Origin: an uncultured Paludibacter sp.
GTDB taxonomy: Bacteria > Bacteroidota > Bacteroidia > Bacteroidales > Paludibacteraceae
Reading direction: 5' to 3'
NCBI GenBank assembly: GCA_937927845.1
Contig: CALFXE010000010.1
Span: 110,166 to 174,165 of the forward strand
DNA: 64,000 nucleotides
The notes under the pieces are model-generated. The model was given only the letters and a program-made list of their open reading frames with translations. It had not been told where the DNA came from and searched no databases. Shown in pieces: positions 10,460-21,737 of this stretch. The first letter of the stretch is position 1. Every line of letters starts with the position of its first letter. The position numbers and the translations under genes were made by a program.

Positions 10460-10490
10460 CAAAGATAGGTTTTTAATTAAACTATTCAAA
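10460..10490 (-). promoter_or_regulatory. Bacteroidota-type promoter for the membrane regulator gene
   Basis: Read on the minus strand: TTTG (10490-10487), a 19-base spacer, then TATCTTTG (10467-10460). This matches the Bacteroidota -33/-7 consensus TTTG / TAnnTTTG. Transcription would start near 10453, giving a leader of about 64 bases to the ATG at 10389. Confidence 0.7.
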
Positions 10491-10514
10491 ATAGTATACA
10501 TTGATTTTGGCTAA

Positions 10515-11168
10515 CTATTGTTTTACTGCCATAAATATCTCATCAGGTTTGTTCACAAAATTCTTTCCTCCGGCGGCTTCTAATTCTGCTTTTGGTCGGA
10601 AGCCCCATAAAACACCAATAAATTCAATATCTGCATTTAAAGCTGTGGCTGCATCAACTCCTGTGTCACCTACGAAGATGGTTTCACTCTTTTCAACTCC
10701 GGCTGTTGTTACAATTTCGTTTAATATGTCGGGAGATGGTTTTACAGGAACTCCGTCGCGTTGACCTAATACAAGTGCAAAGTTAATTTCAGGAAAGAAA
10801 CGTTTGACTAACTCTGAAGTAGCATCGTGCATTTTGTTAGATGCAACTCCTAATTTATAACCATTTAATTGCAGTTTTGCTAATAACTCCGGAATTCCGG
10901 AATATGGTTTTGTGCAATCTTCTGAATGAAAAAAGTAATATTTTAGAAATTCATGCTTTACCATCGAAATAGCATCAGGATTTTTATGCGCTTCAGGTAA
11001 AGCTCGTTCAATAAGTTTATTTACGCCATTACCCACAAAAAAACGATATGCTTCAACTTCATGCGTAGGGAAATTAAATTGTTTTAAAGCATGATTGGTG
11101 GCATTTGCCAAATCTTCTATAGTGTCTAATAAAGTTCCGTCTAAATCAAAAATAATTAGTTTATACAT
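10515..11168 (-). CDS. HAD-family phosphatase, phosphoglycolate-phosphatase-like
   Basis: 217 residues, a typical length for the Gph/PGMB-like HAD subfamily. The nucleophile motif is FDLDGTLLDT (Asp8, Asp10), motif II is seen around GVASNK, and motifs III/IV around KPSPDI and FVGDTGVDAATA, with a helical cap between. It probably hydrolyses small phosphorylated metabolites in the cytoplasm; the substrate cannot be read from sequence. It is the last gene of the minus-strand run, 57 bases after the helicase-nuclease gene. Confidence 0.85.
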   Translation of the reverse strand: MYKLIIFDLDGTLLDTIEDLANATNHALKQFNFPTHEVEAYRFFVGNGVNKLIERALPEAHKNPDAISMVKHEFLKYYFFHSEDCTKPYSGIPELLAKLQLNGYKLGVASNKMHDATSELVKRFFPEINFALVLGQRDGVPVKPSPDILNEIVTTAGVEKSETIFVGDTGVDAATALNADIEFIGVLWGFRPKAELEAAGGKNFVNKPDEIFMAVKQ

Positions 11169-11225
11169 ATTGTTAGTTTATTTTTTATGTTATCAAAATA
11201 CTACAAAGCATAGCGATTAACCATG

Positions 11226-14200
11226 TCAAGTTGTTACTTCTATAATCTCCTGAAGTTTAACATAGCACAGATAAGCCTTTGTATCATAACCCATTGAGTT
11301 TAATAGTAGAGTGTAATCTCGAACTTGTTTATTATGCGATTGAAGTTTTTGCTCTCCAAATTTATAATCAATTACCGTTGCTTCTTTTCCATCTAAAATT
11401 ATCCTGTCAGGTCTGTAATGATGACCTTCCGGTGTAAGTATAGTGGTTTCGTTCAGGACTTCAACCCCATCTCTAAACCATTCAGAGACTTTAGGTAATT
11501 TCCAAAATGCATCAATATCATCTGAAATTTTAAAGGATTCTTCCTCCGTAACCCTTCCTTCCGAAATAAAGTCAGGGATTATAGACTGATGATCCATAGG
11601 CTTTTGAATGCGACAAAATATTTCGTGCATTAAATTACCGTAATCCAAAGGAGTTTCTGTTATATCTATCTCATCTCTATTGAATAACCCAATCTTATGT
11701 TTGAGTTTTAGCCTATTTGCAAAATCACAGATAGGATAATGATTTTTATTATCTGTATATTGGTTTTCTGTCGATTTTTTTTGTGATATCACTGAGAGTT
11801 TGCCTAACTCAAATGTATTTTCTTCAGATTTGAAATTATCAGTAAAGATGTTTTCTTGTGAATCATTGAAACATGTATATAGTAATGACGACAGATCATT
11901 AATTGTAATCGTTCCATCTTTTTTCGATGTTTTTGGTAGAGGACTAATTCCGATAAGCTCACTTTTAGGTCTTGTAAATGCTACGTAAGCAAGGTTCAAA
12001 CTATCGATATATAAGTGCATCATTTCATTGTAATAATCTTCTGCAAAATATGATTCTCCAAGTATAGAAGTGAATTGCACCGGCATTAAAGGCATCTGAT
12101 TGAAAGGAGCTTCCTGAGTCTCGCACCACATGATTTTTCTACCTTTATTTAATTCCCAATCGCAAAAAGGAATGATTACAGCCTTAAATTCCAAACCTTT
12201 AGATTTGTGAATAGTCATTATTTTAAAAGCCTTTTCATTTTCAGGTGTAGAAATAGTTGCTTTTGTGCCGTTTTTCGACCACCACTGTAGAAACGAATTT
12301 ATATCAGATGTTTTGCTATTTACGAACTTGAACACTATATCCTGAAAAGCCTGAATATAAACCGATTCATTGTTCCATTCAACTAAACCGAACAAAGCAA
12401 TAATTTTTTCAATCAACTCAAACAAAGATAGTTGCCTGTATTTTAATAGAAGTTCGTTAGTTTCTTTTGAAAAAAGTGCTGAAATTACTTGATCATCATA
12501 TTTACAGTTAACAGCAACTTTCAAAGCATCATTATTTGCTAATTTTTGTACGTTTTTAGCATACTCATAATTTACAATTATCCTTTGTATCTCATCCTTC
12601 GGGTCAATTAAGAGTTTTAAAATCCCCAATAGGAACTGAACGGACAAAGCTGACTCAACCAATAAACCTTCTGTGCCCATAAGCTCATAACTAAATTCCG
12701 GCTTGGCATCAGACGATTGTTTGTATTGCAGTATTTTTTGTACAACTTGACGAGCTTCATCGTTTTTGTTTACAAGAATTGCAATATCACATGGTTTATA
12801 TCCGCGTGCTTGAAAATCTTCTAAAATTCCAGGTAGGATTTCTAAACTTTTCTCTTTCCAACTATCTTCAGAATCATCTTTATCTATAAATAGAAATTTA
12901 ACCGCTCCTTCTTTAGCCTTAGATGAAACTTTCTGCTCTGTTTCTTTATAAGCGTGTGTAATTTTTTCTTTTAATTGAGTTAACTGAGGCATTGATTCCA
13001 CAACTTCATCAATTTTCTGATTGAGTAATTCTTGCAGTTTGTTTGATGATGTTTTAAAGAAGTTATTATTGAAATCTATGATGTTTTTATCACTCCTCCA
13101 ATTGGTATCTAAGTTTTCTTCTCTAATATAATCCTTTTCTATATCATTGTAAATCTGATTGTCAAGTAGTTTCCAATCAGAATTGCGCCAACGATAAATA
13201 CTTTGTTTAACATCGCCGACCACAAGATTATTATATCCTGATGATAAACTGTTTTTAATTAACGGCAAGAAATTATCCCATTGTAAAACCGATGTGTCCT
13301 GAAACTCATCAATCATAAAATGATCAATCATCAAACCTGTTTTCTCATAAATAAATGGTGCATCACTGCCATCTATAATTTTGTTTAACAGAAGATTAGA
13401 GTCAGATATTAGCATGATATTCTGACCTACAGTCAACTTCTGTATTTGCATTGCCAAATCGGATAAAATACCTAAGGTATTGAAATGTCTTAGAATTATT
13501 TTAGCAGTGTTATATTTATAAATATTCGAATCGATATGCTCGATTAACTCCAACATTTTCGACTGCAATCCATTTGTATATGCATTGATTATGGCAGATT
13601 TAATTTGAGAATTAGATTTATCTGCATAACACTTTGTCACATCATCAGACATGTTTCTAAAAGTGTTTGTGATTTTAAAATCTTCATTTAAAGCTTTTAC
13701 AAATTGCTTTATTGATGATCTGCTCCCACCTGAAAAATCTTCGAATTCTAACCCATTACTTTTAATTATTGCTATGGCATCTTCTGAAATTTTCTGTGCA
13801 TTATTTATGAAATCCTTTGAAATAGCATACAAATCCCTTTTATATTTATTCAGAAATTCCCTGTCATGCAACTTTTTATTAGTCTCCGTTGCTTTGTGCT
13901 GGAAGCTTTCCTTAAATATCTCATATCCAAGTTCTAATATGTTATATCTCGTATTCCAGTTTTTTCCATCAGCAATTAGTTCTTCGGAAAAATTCGTAAG
14001 CCATTCCAATAGTTGTTTATTATCATCTTCTGACAAATCTACATAAATATTATCAACTGCTTGATTAAGCATAGTATCAATATCCAATTCAAGATTATAG
14101 CCACCATTTATACCTATATCGCGAGCAAAAGAACGTATAACTCTTTGAAAAAAACTGTCGATTGTATTGATTGAGAAAGAAGAATAATCATGCAGAATTT

Positions 14201-14480
14201 GAATGATGATTTGTTTAGCCTTATTGTTTACAGCCTCAGCCGATATGCTTTCGCTTTTCATTAAGTCAGCTCGATATGGCGATTCTGCACCTGTCGACAA
14301 TAGAAAAAGCTCATGGATTATACGCGATTTCATCTCTTCAGTAGCTTTGTTGGTAAAAGTTACTGCTAATATGTTTCGGTGACTGTTTGGCTTTTCAGAT
14401 TTGAAAAGTAAATGAATATAATCTTTAGTAAGGCGAAATGTCTTACCCGAACCTGCTGAAGCTTTATATACATTTAACAT
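11226..14480 (-). CDS. AddA/RecB-like UvrD-family helicase with C-terminal nuclease domain
   Basis: 1084 residues. Superfamily 1 helicase motifs appear in order: Walker A ASAGSGKT (Lys13), VTFTNKATEEM, Walker B DEFQDTSVLQW, GDVKQSIYRWR, NWRSDKNI, TIHKSKGLEFK and AFTRPKSEL. The last 150 residues hold a RecB-type nuclease pattern (PDRIILDG, then VIDYKFG with the Asp-x-Lys pair). Such proteins resect double-strand breaks for recombination, usually with an AddB-like partner, which is not in this window. It starts 9 bases after tadA, so it is probably co-transcribed with tadA and parE. Confidence 0.88.
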   Translation of the reverse strand: MLNVYKASAGSGKTFRLTKDYIHLLFKSEKPNSHRNILAVTFTNKATEEMKSRIIHELFLLSTGAESPYRADLMKSESISAEAVNNKAKQIIIQILHDYSSFSINTIDSFFQRVIRSFARDIGINGGYNLELDIDTMLNQAVDNIYVDLSEDDNKQLLEWLTNFSEELIADGKNWNTRYNILELGYEIFKESFQHKATETNKKLHDREFLNKYKRDLYAISKDFINNAQKISEDAIAIIKSNGLEFEDFSGGSRSSIKQFVKALNEDFKITNTFRNMSDDVTKCYADKSNSQIKSAIINAYTNGLQSKMLELIEHIDSNIYKYNTAKIILRHFNTLGILSDLAMQIQKLTVGQNIMLISDSNLLLNKIIDGSDAPFIYEKTGLMIDHFMIDEFQDTSVLQWDNFLPLIKNSLSSGYNNLVVGDVKQSIYRWRNSDWKLLDNQIYNDIEKDYIREENLDTNWRSDKNIIDFNNNFFKTSSNKLQELLNQKIDEVVESMPQLTQLKEKITHAYKETEQKVSSKAKEGAVKFLFIDKDDSEDSWKEKSLEILPGILEDFQARGYKPCDIAILVNKNDEARQVVQKILQYKQSSDAKPEFSYELMGTEGLLVESALSVQFLLGILKLLIDPKDEIQRIIVNYEYAKNVQKLANNDALKVAVNCKYDDQVISALFSKETNELLLKYRQLSLFELIEKIIALFGLVEWNNESVYIQAFQDIVFKFVNSKTSDINSFLQWWSKNGTKATISTPENEKAFKIMTIHKSKGLEFKAVIIPFCDWELNKGRKIMWCETQEAPFNQMPLMPVQFTSILGESYFAEDYYNEMMHLYIDSLNLAYVAFTRPKSELIGISPLPKTSKKDGTITINDLSSLLYTCFNDSQENIFTDNFKSEENTFELGKLSVISQKKSTENQYTDNKNHYPICDFANRLKLKHKIGLFNRDEIDITETPLDYGNLMHEIFCRIQKPMDHQSIIPDFISEGRVTEEESFKISDDIDAFWKLPKVSEWFRDGVEVLNETTILTPEGHHYRPDRIILDGKEATVIDYKFGEQKLQSHNKQVRDYTLLLNSMGYDTKAYLCYVKLQEIIEVTT

Positions 14481-14489
14481 GATAAAAAT

Positions 14490-14924
14490 TTATCTCTTTT
14501 TCTGAAAAAATTCTTTCAGTAACGATGAACATTCATTTTCTAATATACCGCCTGTAACTACAGTTTTTGGATGAATTGCGTTAGGGGCAAAACGTAAAAA
14601 TCCTCTTTTTTCATCAGATGCGCCATATACAATTCTGTCGATTTGCGACCAGCCTAAAGCACCTGCACACATTACACACGGCTCTAAGGTTACGTAAATC
14701 GTACAATTTACCAAATACTTACCACCAAGAAAGCCTGCTGCGGCAGTTATGGCTTGCATTTCTGCATGTGCTGTAATATCGTTTAATGTTTCAGTCAAAT
14801 TATGTCCGCGCGCAATAATTCTATCCTGGCAGACTATAACAGTACCAACAGGAATCTCATCTCTGTCGAAAGCCTTTTTTGCTTCGTTAAGAGCCTGACG
14901 CATAAAGTACTCGTCATTCAACAT
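14490..14924 (-). CDS. tadA: tRNA-specific adenosine deaminase TadA
   Basis: 144 residues with both zinc-site motifs of the cytidine/adenosine deaminase fold: HAE at residues 53-55 (THE motif TAHAEMQ) and PCVMC at residues 82-86. TadA converts the wobble adenosine of tRNA-Arg(ACG) to inosine. The start codon lies 11 bases inside the 3' end of parE, suggesting translational coupling. Length and motifs fit TadA better than a guanine or cytidine deaminase. Confidence 0.9.
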   Translation of the reverse strand: MLNDEYFMRQALNEAKKAFDRDEIPVGTVIVCQDRIIARGHNLTETLNDITAHAEMQAITAAAGFLGGKYLVNCTIYVTLEPCVMCAGALGWSQIDRIVYGASDEKRGFLRFAPNAIHPKTVVTGGILENECSSLLKEFFQKKR

Positions 14925-16770
14925 CTTCTTCTACCACAAGATTATCAATAATGAAATTCTGACGTTCCGAAGTGTTTTTACCCATATAAAAGGATAATAA
15001 TTCACTCACTGCATCTTCCTTTTTCAGGCTAACTTGGTCTAAACGAATATCTTTACCGATAAAATGCTTAAACTCATCTGGCGAAATTTCACCTAATCCT
15101 TTAAAACGAGTGATTTCCGGATTAGCACCTAATTTCTTAATAGCTTCCAACCGTTCTTCTTCCGAATAGCAATATATGGTTTCTTTCTTGTTCCTTACTC
15201 TGAAAAGTGGTGTTTGAAGTATAAAAACATGACCTTTCTTTATTAAATCAGGAAAAAACTGAAGGAAGAAAGTTATAAGCAATAGTCGAATATGCATACC
15301 ATCGACATCAGCATCAGTTGCCACTATAACCTTGTTGTACCTTAGTCCATCAATGCCATCTTCTATATTCAATGCAGCTTGCAGAAGATTAAACTCTTCG
15401 TTTTCGTATACTATTTTCTTAGTCAGACCGTAACTGTTAAGAGGTTTACCACGTAAGCTAAACACAGCCTGAGTGTTAACATCCCTGCTTTTTGTAATCG
15501 AGCCACTTGCAGAATCTCCCTCAGTGATAAAAATGCAGGTATCATCTACATTTCCTTTACTGTCATTATAATGAACACGACAATCTCTGAGCTTTTTATT
15601 GTGAAGATTTACCTTTTTAGCTCTTTCACGTGCTAATTTCGTAACACCGGCAATAGCTTTTCTTTCTTTTTCCGAATCTTGTATCTTTTGCAACATGATA
15701 TTTGATGTCTCACTATTGCGATGAAGATAATTATCAAGTTCTTTTTTTAGAAAATCAGAGATATGCTTATTGATAGTAATACCGTCTTTAGCCATGTCGC
15801 GTGAACCTAATTTGGTTTTAGTTTGTGATTCGAAAACCGGTTCTTCGACACTGATAGCTACTGCTGCAACAATCCCGTTACGAATATCGGTAAGCTCCAT
15901 GTTTTTGTTGTAATACTCTTTAATGGTGCGGGCTACAGCTTCGCGGAAAGCACTTTGATGCGTACCTCCCTGTGTGGTATGCTGACCGTTGACAAAGGAA
16001 TAATACTCCTCACCATACTGATCTGTATGAGTAAAAGCAATCTCTATGTCTTCTCCCTTTAAATGAATAATAGGATAAAGAGCCGGAGATGTGATATTCT
16101 CATTCAGCAAATCAAGTAATCCATTCTTCGAACTGATTTTTTTATCATTGAATTTAATTGTCAAACCGGTGTTGAGATAAGAATAATTACGAAGCATTGT
16201 CTCAATAAACTCTTCGTTATATTTATATTTCTCAAACATACTATCATCAGGCTCAAAATACACATATGTACCTTTTGCCGATTTACGATCTTCCGTTATT
16301 CCTGAATCATCAACGATTTTACCTTGTGCAAATTCGGCACGGCGAGTTTGATCTTCTCTATAACTTTGAACTATAAATTTATTTGAAAGAGCATTTACTG
16401 CTTTAGTACCTACACCATTAAGTCCGACTGACTTTTTGAAAGCTTTAGAATCATACTTTCCGCCTGTATTCATAATAGATACAGCTTCAATCATTTTTCC
16501 TAAAGGAATACCACGACCAAAATCCCTTACTTCGACATTTTTGTCGTTTACAGTAACATCAATTTGTTTCCCCGCACCCATCCTGAATTCATCAATGCAA
16601 TTATCCAGAACTTCTTTCAGCAAGACATAAATACCATCATCAGCATGAGAACCATCGCCAAGTTTCCCGATATACATACCCGGTCGACGACGAACGTGCT
16701 CCAACCCTTCCAGCGTAATAATATTGCTATCGCTGTATTCAACCTGTTGCTTCTCAATTAATTCATCCAT
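14914..16770 (-). CDS. parE: DNA topoisomerase IV subunit B (type IIA ATPase subunit)
   Basis: 618 residues. The GHKL ATPase domain shows EVLDNCIDE (Glu53, Asn57), RDFGRGIP and [13 protein letters not shown]. The Toprim domain has [10 protein letters not shown] and [12 protein letters not shown], and the C-terminus has [13 protein letters not shown]. With the ParC subunit it decatenates and relaxes DNA. It lacks the insertion seen in proteobacterial GyrB and has the short length usual for ParE of Bacteroidota. GyrB is the alternative, but length and context favour ParE. The gene overlaps tadA at its 3' end. Confidence 0.85.
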   Translation of the reverse strand: MDELIEKQQVEYSDSNIITLEGLEHVRRRPGMYIGKLGDGSHADDGIYVLLKEVLDNCIDEFRMGAGKQIDVTVNDKNVEVRDFGRGIPLGKMIEAVSIMNTGGKYDSKAFKKSVGLNGVGTKAVNALSNKFIVQSYREDQTRRAEFAQGKIVDDSGITEDRKSAKGTYVYFEPDDSMFEKYKYNEEFIETMLRNYSYLNTGLTIKFNDKKISSKNGLLDLLNENITSPALYPIIHLKGEDIEIAFTHTDQYGEEYYSFVNGQHTTQGGTHQSAFREAVARTIKEYYNKNMELTDIRNGIVAAVAISVEEPVFESQTKTKLGSRDMAKDGITINKHISDFLKKELDNYLHRNSETSNIMLQKIQDSEKERKAIAGVTKLARERAKKVNLHNKKLRDCRVHYNDSKGNVDDTCIFITEGDSASGSITKSRDVNTQAVFSLRGKPLNSYGLTKKIVYENEEFNLLQAALNIEDGIDGLRYNKVIVATDADVDGMHIRLLLITFFLQFFPDLIKKGHVFILQTPLFRVRNKKETIYCYSEEERLEAIKKLGANPEITRFKGLGEISPDEFKHFIGKDIRLDQVSLKKEDAVSELLSFYMGKNTSERQNFIIDNLVVEEDVE

Positions 16771-16801
16771 ATTTTCAGATATAATAAAAGTTATGAAATA
16801 T

Positions 16802-18064
16802 CTATTTTGAAATCCATGATTCCGGGTTCAATATAGTCCTATTTTCCCATATTTGAAAGAATAATTCAGTTTTATTATCACTTTCCGAGTCGGTATAAAT
16901 CTGACCGATATTTTGTTTAGGGCTAACCTTCTGACCAACTTGCACATAAATATTCGTAAGATTTGCATATACAGTACGATATTGACCATGCTGAACTATC
17001 ACTCCATTATTACTGCCGGGTACAGAAAAGCGTTGAGTTACAATTCCCTCAAATACTGCACGAGCATTGGTTTTGGCAGGAGTTTGAATGTAAATACCCT
17101 TATTGTTTGTAGTTACGTATTTTAAAGTAGGGTGGGGCTGAACACCAAATTTTCCGCTGATAAAACCTTTTTCAACAGGCCAAGGCAATCTGCCGGCATT
17201 TGCAGCAAAATTACCTGAAATCAGTTTTTCTTCTTTAGTCATAGCATACACCTTGTTATCTGCCTCAGTCACCTTTGGAGCATCTTTACTATCAGGTTTC
17301 TTCCCTTGCTTAGCTAACTCCTCAGCCCTGCGTTTTTCTTCAGCTTTTCTAATCTCTTCTGCAATTAAAGTTTCAATCTTGCGATTAAGGTCATTAGCAA
17401 TTTTTTGTTGCTTTTTTAAATCGTTTTGAAGTGATTGCTCTTTCTTCTTCAACTCATTATAAACAGTATTTTCTTTTTTCTGATCATCTTGAAGTTTTTT
17501 CTGCTCACTACTCTTTTCGTTTTTGACTTCAACTTTTGCTTTCTTATTTAAGTCTAACTGCTCCGATTTTTTAGCAATTTCCTTTTGTGTATCTTCAATT
17601 TTTTGCATCTGATCTTTCCTGTAATCAGCATATTCTTTAAGATAGCGCAAACGGCGAAAAGACTGATCGAAAGTTTCGGCAGACAACAAAAACATTAACT
17701 TTGAGTAAATACTGCGATTCACATAAGATTCTCTTACCATTTTTGCATAATCAGCTTTGTAACCTTCTAAAGTTGCCTCCAATCTTCGTTTTTCTCTGTT
17801 CAGTGCATTCATTTCGTTGTCTAAAGCATTGATTTCCTTGTTGATGGTATTAAGAACAGATTGACGTTGCGAAATATTTTTGCGTAGAACAGTAAGCTTA
17901 TTCAAAGAAGCCTTTTGAGTTTTCTTTGTTTCATCAAGCACTTTATTGGTAGTTTCCAATTGTTTCAGTGCTTGTTTCCTTTGCGCTTCAAGCTCTTTTA
18001 CAGATTGTGCAGAACAAAGTGTAACAAATATTAAAGAAAAAAATATGATAGAAAGTCTACGCAT
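16802..18064 (-). CDS. EnvC-like murein hydrolase activator (coiled coil plus degenerate LytM/M23 domain)
   Basis: 420 residues with a signal peptide (cut near CSA-QS), then about 230 residues of Lys/Glu-rich coiled coil, then an M23/LytM-like beta domain. The LytM zinc ligands look lost: the usual His-x3-Asp region reads [10 protein letters not shown] and the C-terminal HxH position reads FFQIW. That is the pattern of EnvC-type proteins, which activate cell-wall amidases at division instead of cutting peptidoglycan themselves. It is periplasmic. It starts 9 bases after the DUF4292 gene, within the dut-led run. Confidence 0.8.
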   Translation of the reverse strand: MRRLSIIFFSLIFVTLCSAQSVKELEAQRKQALKQLETTNKVLDETKKTQKASLNKLTVLRKNISQRQSVLNTINKEINALDNEMNALNREKRRLEATLEGYKADYAKMVRESYVNRSIYSKLMFLLSAETFDQSFRRLRYLKEYADYRKDQMQKIEDTQKEIAKKSEQLDLNKKAKVEVKNEKSSEQKKLQDDQKKENTVYNELKKKEQSLQNDLKKQQKIANDLNRKIETLIAEEIRKAEEKRRAEELAKQGKKPDSKDAPKVTEADNKVYAMTKEEKLISGNFAANAGRLPWPVEKGFISGKFGVQPHPTLKYVTTNNKGIYIQTPAKTNARAVFEGIVTQRFSVPGSNNGVIVQHGQYRTVYANLTNIYVQVGQKVSPKQNIGQIYTDSESDNKTELFFQIWENRTILNPESWISK

Positions 18065-18073
18065 CGTTTGTTT

Positions 18074-18883
18074 TTATTTTAAAAGTGTGAAAATATCACC
18101 TTCCCTGTAAACCATTAAATTTATTGCAGGAATACTAAGAGTTTCATTAACAGTTAATTTACTTATAGATAATCCACAATTAAAAGATTCGTTACTATGC
18201 TTAAATTGTAAGTCTATATTTGAAGGAAAATTAAAATTATCCTGACTTGTGAAATTCTCATAACTCACCTTAAGATGTTCTTTGTTTGATAAAGAGCTGA
18301 TCAACACATCAATAATTCTGAAATTATCATTTATAGAAACGGACTGATTCAGCATTTCATTTTTTGTGGTTAACTTATTATCTCCTGCTTTTTCAAAAGA
18401 TTTAACTAAAGACTTTTCTTTAGAATCATAAACACCTACTGAAAACAGTCTATTAGTGAACAGAGCCTGTAAATCATTGAAAGTAACATCTATATTATAA
18501 ACCTTTTTAATAAAAGAATAATCAAGAGGATAATATACAGCTTTAATCTTATCTACAAAAATTAGTTGTTTTGGAGTTATTCTCAGGTTAAACATCTCTA
18601 CACCAAAAAAAGGTTGCAGTGAAATAAACACGATAGAATCCTTGATTATTTTACAAGAAGCATTACTGTTATATTGTCCTTTATTGTTCAAATTCACAGA
18701 GATATACATACGTTTGAATTCCAAACTTTCAAATTTAGGCTCAGCTTCGTATATTTTGCTAACCATAACTTCAGTAGGAGATTGAAGTATGGTGGATGTA
18801 ATCTTTTGCTTGGATTTACAACCGGTTAAGATAATCACACTCAAAAGCGATATTGTAATAAAAAAAAGTAATTGTTTTCTCAT
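18074..18883 (-). CDS. DUF4292-type lipoprotein
   Basis: The ATG at 18883 is chosen because it overlaps the TGA of the upstream TPR gene (ATGA junction) and starts directly with a lipoprotein signal (VIILTGC, Cys22). The mature part, about 250 residues, is a beta-rich domain resembling LolA/LolB-like folds, matching the DUF4292 family as I remember it. It is usually found with the TPR lipoprotein and EnvC in Bacteroidota, so an envelope-assembly role is likely but unproven. Confidence 0.75.
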   Translation of the reverse strand: MRKQLLFFITISLLSVIILTGCKSKQKITSTILQSPTEVMVSKIYEAEPKFESLEFKRMYISVNLNNKGQYNSNASCKIIKDSIVFISLQPFFGVEMFNLRITPKQLIFVDKIKAVYYPLDYSFIKKVYNIDVTFNDLQALFTNRLFSVGVYDSKEKSLVKSFEKAGDNKLTTKNEMLNQSVSINDNFRIIDVLISSLSNKEHLKVSYENFTSQDNFNFPSNIDLQFKHSNESFNCGLSISKLTVNETLSIPAINLMVYREGDIFTLLK

Positions 18884-20622
18884 TGTCTCTGCCATCCTTT
18901 ATTATCAATCTTATTTTTTAACTCTTCAGTTTGAACACCACTATCATACGCTTTTTGCCAAGAATCAACAGCTTTCTGATCATTATTTCCCGACATCCAC
19001 AGAATATCTCCATAATGTTCATATAAAACACCTGAGCCTTCCTCCTGTTTCAGATTATCTATCGCTCTTTCTATATAAAATTTTGCTAAAGAATAATTTC
19101 CTTTTTGATAAAAAATCCAAGCGTAAGTATCTAAATATGTACTGTTACGAGGCTCTTTTTCAATAGTTTTAGCACTCATCCTTTCAGCTTTATCAAGGTC
19201 TATATTTTTGATAGAGAGATAATAAGCATAATTATTAAGCGCAATTATATTGTTAGGATTTATATTAATTGCATTTTCATATGCTCTAAAAGCGTTTTCA
19301 TCTTCATCTGTTTTCATATAAATATCACCCAATTGAGCATAAATGGTGCTTTGTAATTCTGTTTTATTATTAGCTTCAAACAGTTCTATTGCCAAGTTAA
19401 ATGTGTTAATTGCCTCCTGATATTCATTCGACATATCATACATTATACCTTTATAAAAATAAAAAGTAAGATTATCTTCGCAGGCTTCAATTGCTTTATC
19501 AGCTATTTTAATTGCTTCTTCATAGTTTTTATCAGCAAAATAAACCATCAGATAATCCATCCATGTTTGTGGATTTTTCGGATTAATTGTCAACATTGAT
19601 TCATATGCTTTTACCGCTTCATCCTCTCTTTTCATAAACAGCAGAAAAGCAGCATAATAACCATGAACCTCTTCTTCAAGAGGATATTGTTCAACTAATA
19701 ATTTAATCAGGTCTTCGGTTTCTTCAATCTTTCCATCATTTTGTATGATATCCTTCATGTGATCTTTCAGAATATCAAACTTCATTTCCATATCCAATTG
19801 CTCATTACGCAAAGCAAGAATTATGTATTCAAGCGATTTATCTTTATCATTTATAGTTTTATAGTAATCTGATAATGAAATCAAAACATACGGATTCTGC
19901 GGATCCTCCTTTTGAATAGACAGAAAAACATCCAATGCTTCTTGTGCCTTGTTTTGATTTAAAAAAATATCACCCTTTAATATCTTATAATTGTAATTAT
20001 GAGGATATTTCACAATAAGCTTATCTATTTCCTGAAATGCTTTTTTAGGTTTATTATCACTCAGATATAAATAAACTTTATCGAATACTATTCTTTCATT
20101 TATACCGCTGATACGCTCCAACTTATCGTATAAAGCGATAGTCTGATTAATTTTGTTAGCTTGCTTATACAGAGGAATTAACAACTGATATGATTTTTCT
20201 TTATCAGGATATTTTTTCAGAAGATTTTCCGCTAAAACCGTTGCCTCATCAATTTTCTTTTCCTGTACATATAAATTTATGAGATATGTATTGAACCACC
20301 AATTGTCGGGTTCAAGTTTAACTGCCTGCTCCATGTTTGTAATAGCTTCAGTTTTTAGTCCCTGAGCAAGTTGAGTCAATGCTATTTCATAGAATATTCC
20401 GGCATCTAAACTGTCAATCTCATTACATTTAACGAAATGCTCGTATGCCTCATTATATTGCCTTTCTTCTTTTAACCTCAGACCCTCATACAAATTAAAC
20501 TTAAAATCACGTTTAGCTTCATCAGACAAAACGGGAAGATTAGTTTTCAAGGTTGATACCTTTTTGGTGGTACCACAAGAAACAGTAAAAAGTAAAAGCA
20601 GATATATAATGATTTTTCTCAT
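18880..20622 (-). CDS. TPR-repeat lipoprotein
   Basis: 580 residues: a lipoprotein signal (FTVSC, Cys16) followed by about a dozen tetratricopeptide repeats (for example [45 protein letters not shown]). TPR arrays bind partner proteins; here it would be anchored in the envelope. It overlaps dut by four bases at its start and the DUF4292 gene at its end (ATGA), so these genes are probably translationally coupled. No enzymatic motif is seen. Confidence 0.85.
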   Translation of the reverse strand: MRKIIIYLLLLFTVSCGTTKKVSTLKTNLPVLSDEAKRDFKFNLYEGLRLKEERQYNEAYEHFVKCNEIDSLDAGIFYEIALTQLAQGLKTEAITNMEQAVKLEPDNWWFNTYLINLYVQEKKIDEATVLAENLLKKYPDKEKSYQLLIPLYKQANKINQTIALYDKLERISGINERIVFDKVYLYLSDNKPKKAFQEIDKLIVKYPHNYNYKILKGDIFLNQNKAQEALDVFLSIQKEDPQNPYVLISLSDYYKTINDKDKSLEYIILALRNEQLDMEMKFDILKDHMKDIIQNDGKIEETEDLIKLLVEQYPLEEEVHGYYAAFLLFMKREDEAVKAYESMLTINPKNPQTWMDYLMVYFADKNYEEAIKIADKAIEACEDNLTFYFYKGIMYDMSNEYQEAINTFNLAIELFEANNKTELQSTIYAQLGDIYMKTDEDENAFRAYENAININPNNIIALNNYAYYLSIKNIDLDKAERMSAKTIEKEPRNSTYLDTYAWIFYQKGNYSLAKFYIERAIDNLKQEEGSGVLYEHYGDILWMSGNNDQKAVDSWQKAYDSGVQTEELKNKIDNKGWQRQ

Positions 20623-21050
20623 AATCCTGTATGTCCAAACCCTCCGGCACCTCTTTTTGTATCACCTAATTCATCAACTTCAACAAGCTCAGCCTGGACG
20701 TGAGCAGCAATAACCATCTGACAAATTCGTTCGCCATCTTCAATAACAAATTCTTCTGAAGAAAGATTTATCAGTATTACGCATATTTCACCCCTGTAAT
20801 CCGCATCAATAGTGCCGGGTGAATTAAGAACAGTAATACCCTTTTTTAATGCCAAACCGCTTCGAGGTCTGATTTGAGCTTCATAACCTATTGGTAATTC
20901 GATATATAAGCCTGTCGGCACAAGCCTTCTTTCCAAAGGTTTCAAGATAATTCTTTCTTCAATATTCGCACGTAAGTCCAAGCCTGCAGAATGTACTGTA
21001 GCATATTCAGGCAAAGCATGTTTCGAACGATTTACTATTTTTATATTCAT
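20619..21050 (-). CDS. dut: Deoxyuridine 5'-triphosphate nucleotidohydrolase
   Basis: 143 residues with all five trimeric dUTPase motifs: [30 protein letters not shown] (with the catalytic Asp), RICQMVI and the flexible C-terminal [10 protein letters not shown]. The enzyme converts dUTP to dUMP and pyrophosphate, keeping uracil out of DNA and feeding thymidylate synthesis. It is the first gene of the minus-strand run that continues down to the HAD gene at 10515. Confidence 0.97.
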   Translation of the reverse strand: MNIKIVNRSKHALPEYATVHSAGLDLRANIEERIILKPLERRLVPTGLYIELPIGYEAQIRPRSGLALKKGITVLNSPGTIDADYRGEICVILINLSSEEFVIEDGERICQMVIAAHVQAELVEVDELGDTKRGAGGFGHTGL

Positions 21051-21132
21051 AACAAATTGATTGCTTAATGTTTTAATTATGGCAGTTTTGTGTATTACAA
21101 GGCTCGGTCATGCCATTTTAACACACAAACCA

Positions 21133-21140
21133 CAAAAATA
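21133..21140 (-). promoter_or_regulatory. Possible -7 box for the dut operon
   Basis: On the minus strand this reads TATTTTTG, which fits TAnnTTTG, about 80 bases before the dut start codon. I see no clear TTTG at the -33 distance, so support is limited. Confidence 0.35.
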
Positions 21141-21208
21141 CAATATTTATTGTGATTGCTCAGATATATTGTGATAAAAAACTCTAATTTGTCGACAACT
21201 TATATAAT

Positions 21209-21660
21209 AAGTCATCTTGACTTTTCACATAAGCCGACTGCAACGTATGGGGAGTTCCTCACTTCGCGTTATCTAAACCACTGCGGTTGATTGGGAGTTC
21301 CCTCAGTCGCTGCGCTCCATCGGGATGACACGCTCGTTAGCGAGCGGTGTATACCGCCACTCGAATTGTTTCTGTAACATCATCTTTTTGCAGTGGCGGT
21401 GCGGGAAGCTTCGCACCGGTCGTGCGTTTTGGCTGTTGTGTTTTACGATGCAGAACGACCGATTTACACTGTTAGCAAGCGAGCGTGTCATCCCGAAAGA
21501 GCGACTTGGCGAAGCCAAAGGAGCGACTGAGGGAACTCCCCATACGTTGTAGTAAGTTGGATAGCGAGCTATGAGGGAACTCCCCATACGTTGCAGTCAG
21601 TTGGATAGCGAGCTATGAGGGATATCCCAATCAGCCGTAGTTAAAAGTCAAGATGATTTC
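21209..21660. repeat. Nested inverted-repeat island with internal direct repeats
   Basis: The outer arms are AAGTCATCTTGACTTTT (21209-21225) and its near reverse complement at 21643-21659 (one mismatch). Inside, the 23 bases at 21236-21258 (containing GCAACGTATGGGGAG) are the reverse complement of 21576-21598. Two direct repeats of about 46 bases, each with CTCCCCATACGTTG and GGATAGCGAGCTATGAGG, lie between about 21533 and 21620. The island fills most of the gap between dut and the LamG gene and is richer in GC than its surroundings. It resembles the dispersed intergenic repeats common in Bacteroidota. Short open frames across it look accidental. Confidence 0.7.
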
Positions 21661-21737
21661 TAAAAGAAAAGGAGGTATACTACAATGAGCAACCTCCTCT
21701 TGGTTTAGTTAAGAAAGTCTATTCTTAGACAGCCCTT

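Noticed and set aside
10501..10764. Plus-strand frame opposite the HAD phosphatase gene
   Set aside because: It is antisense to a well-supported gene and has no recognisable features.
21303..21587. Open frames on both strands in the repeat island
   Set aside because: They are by-products of the inverted and direct repeats and resemble no protein family.
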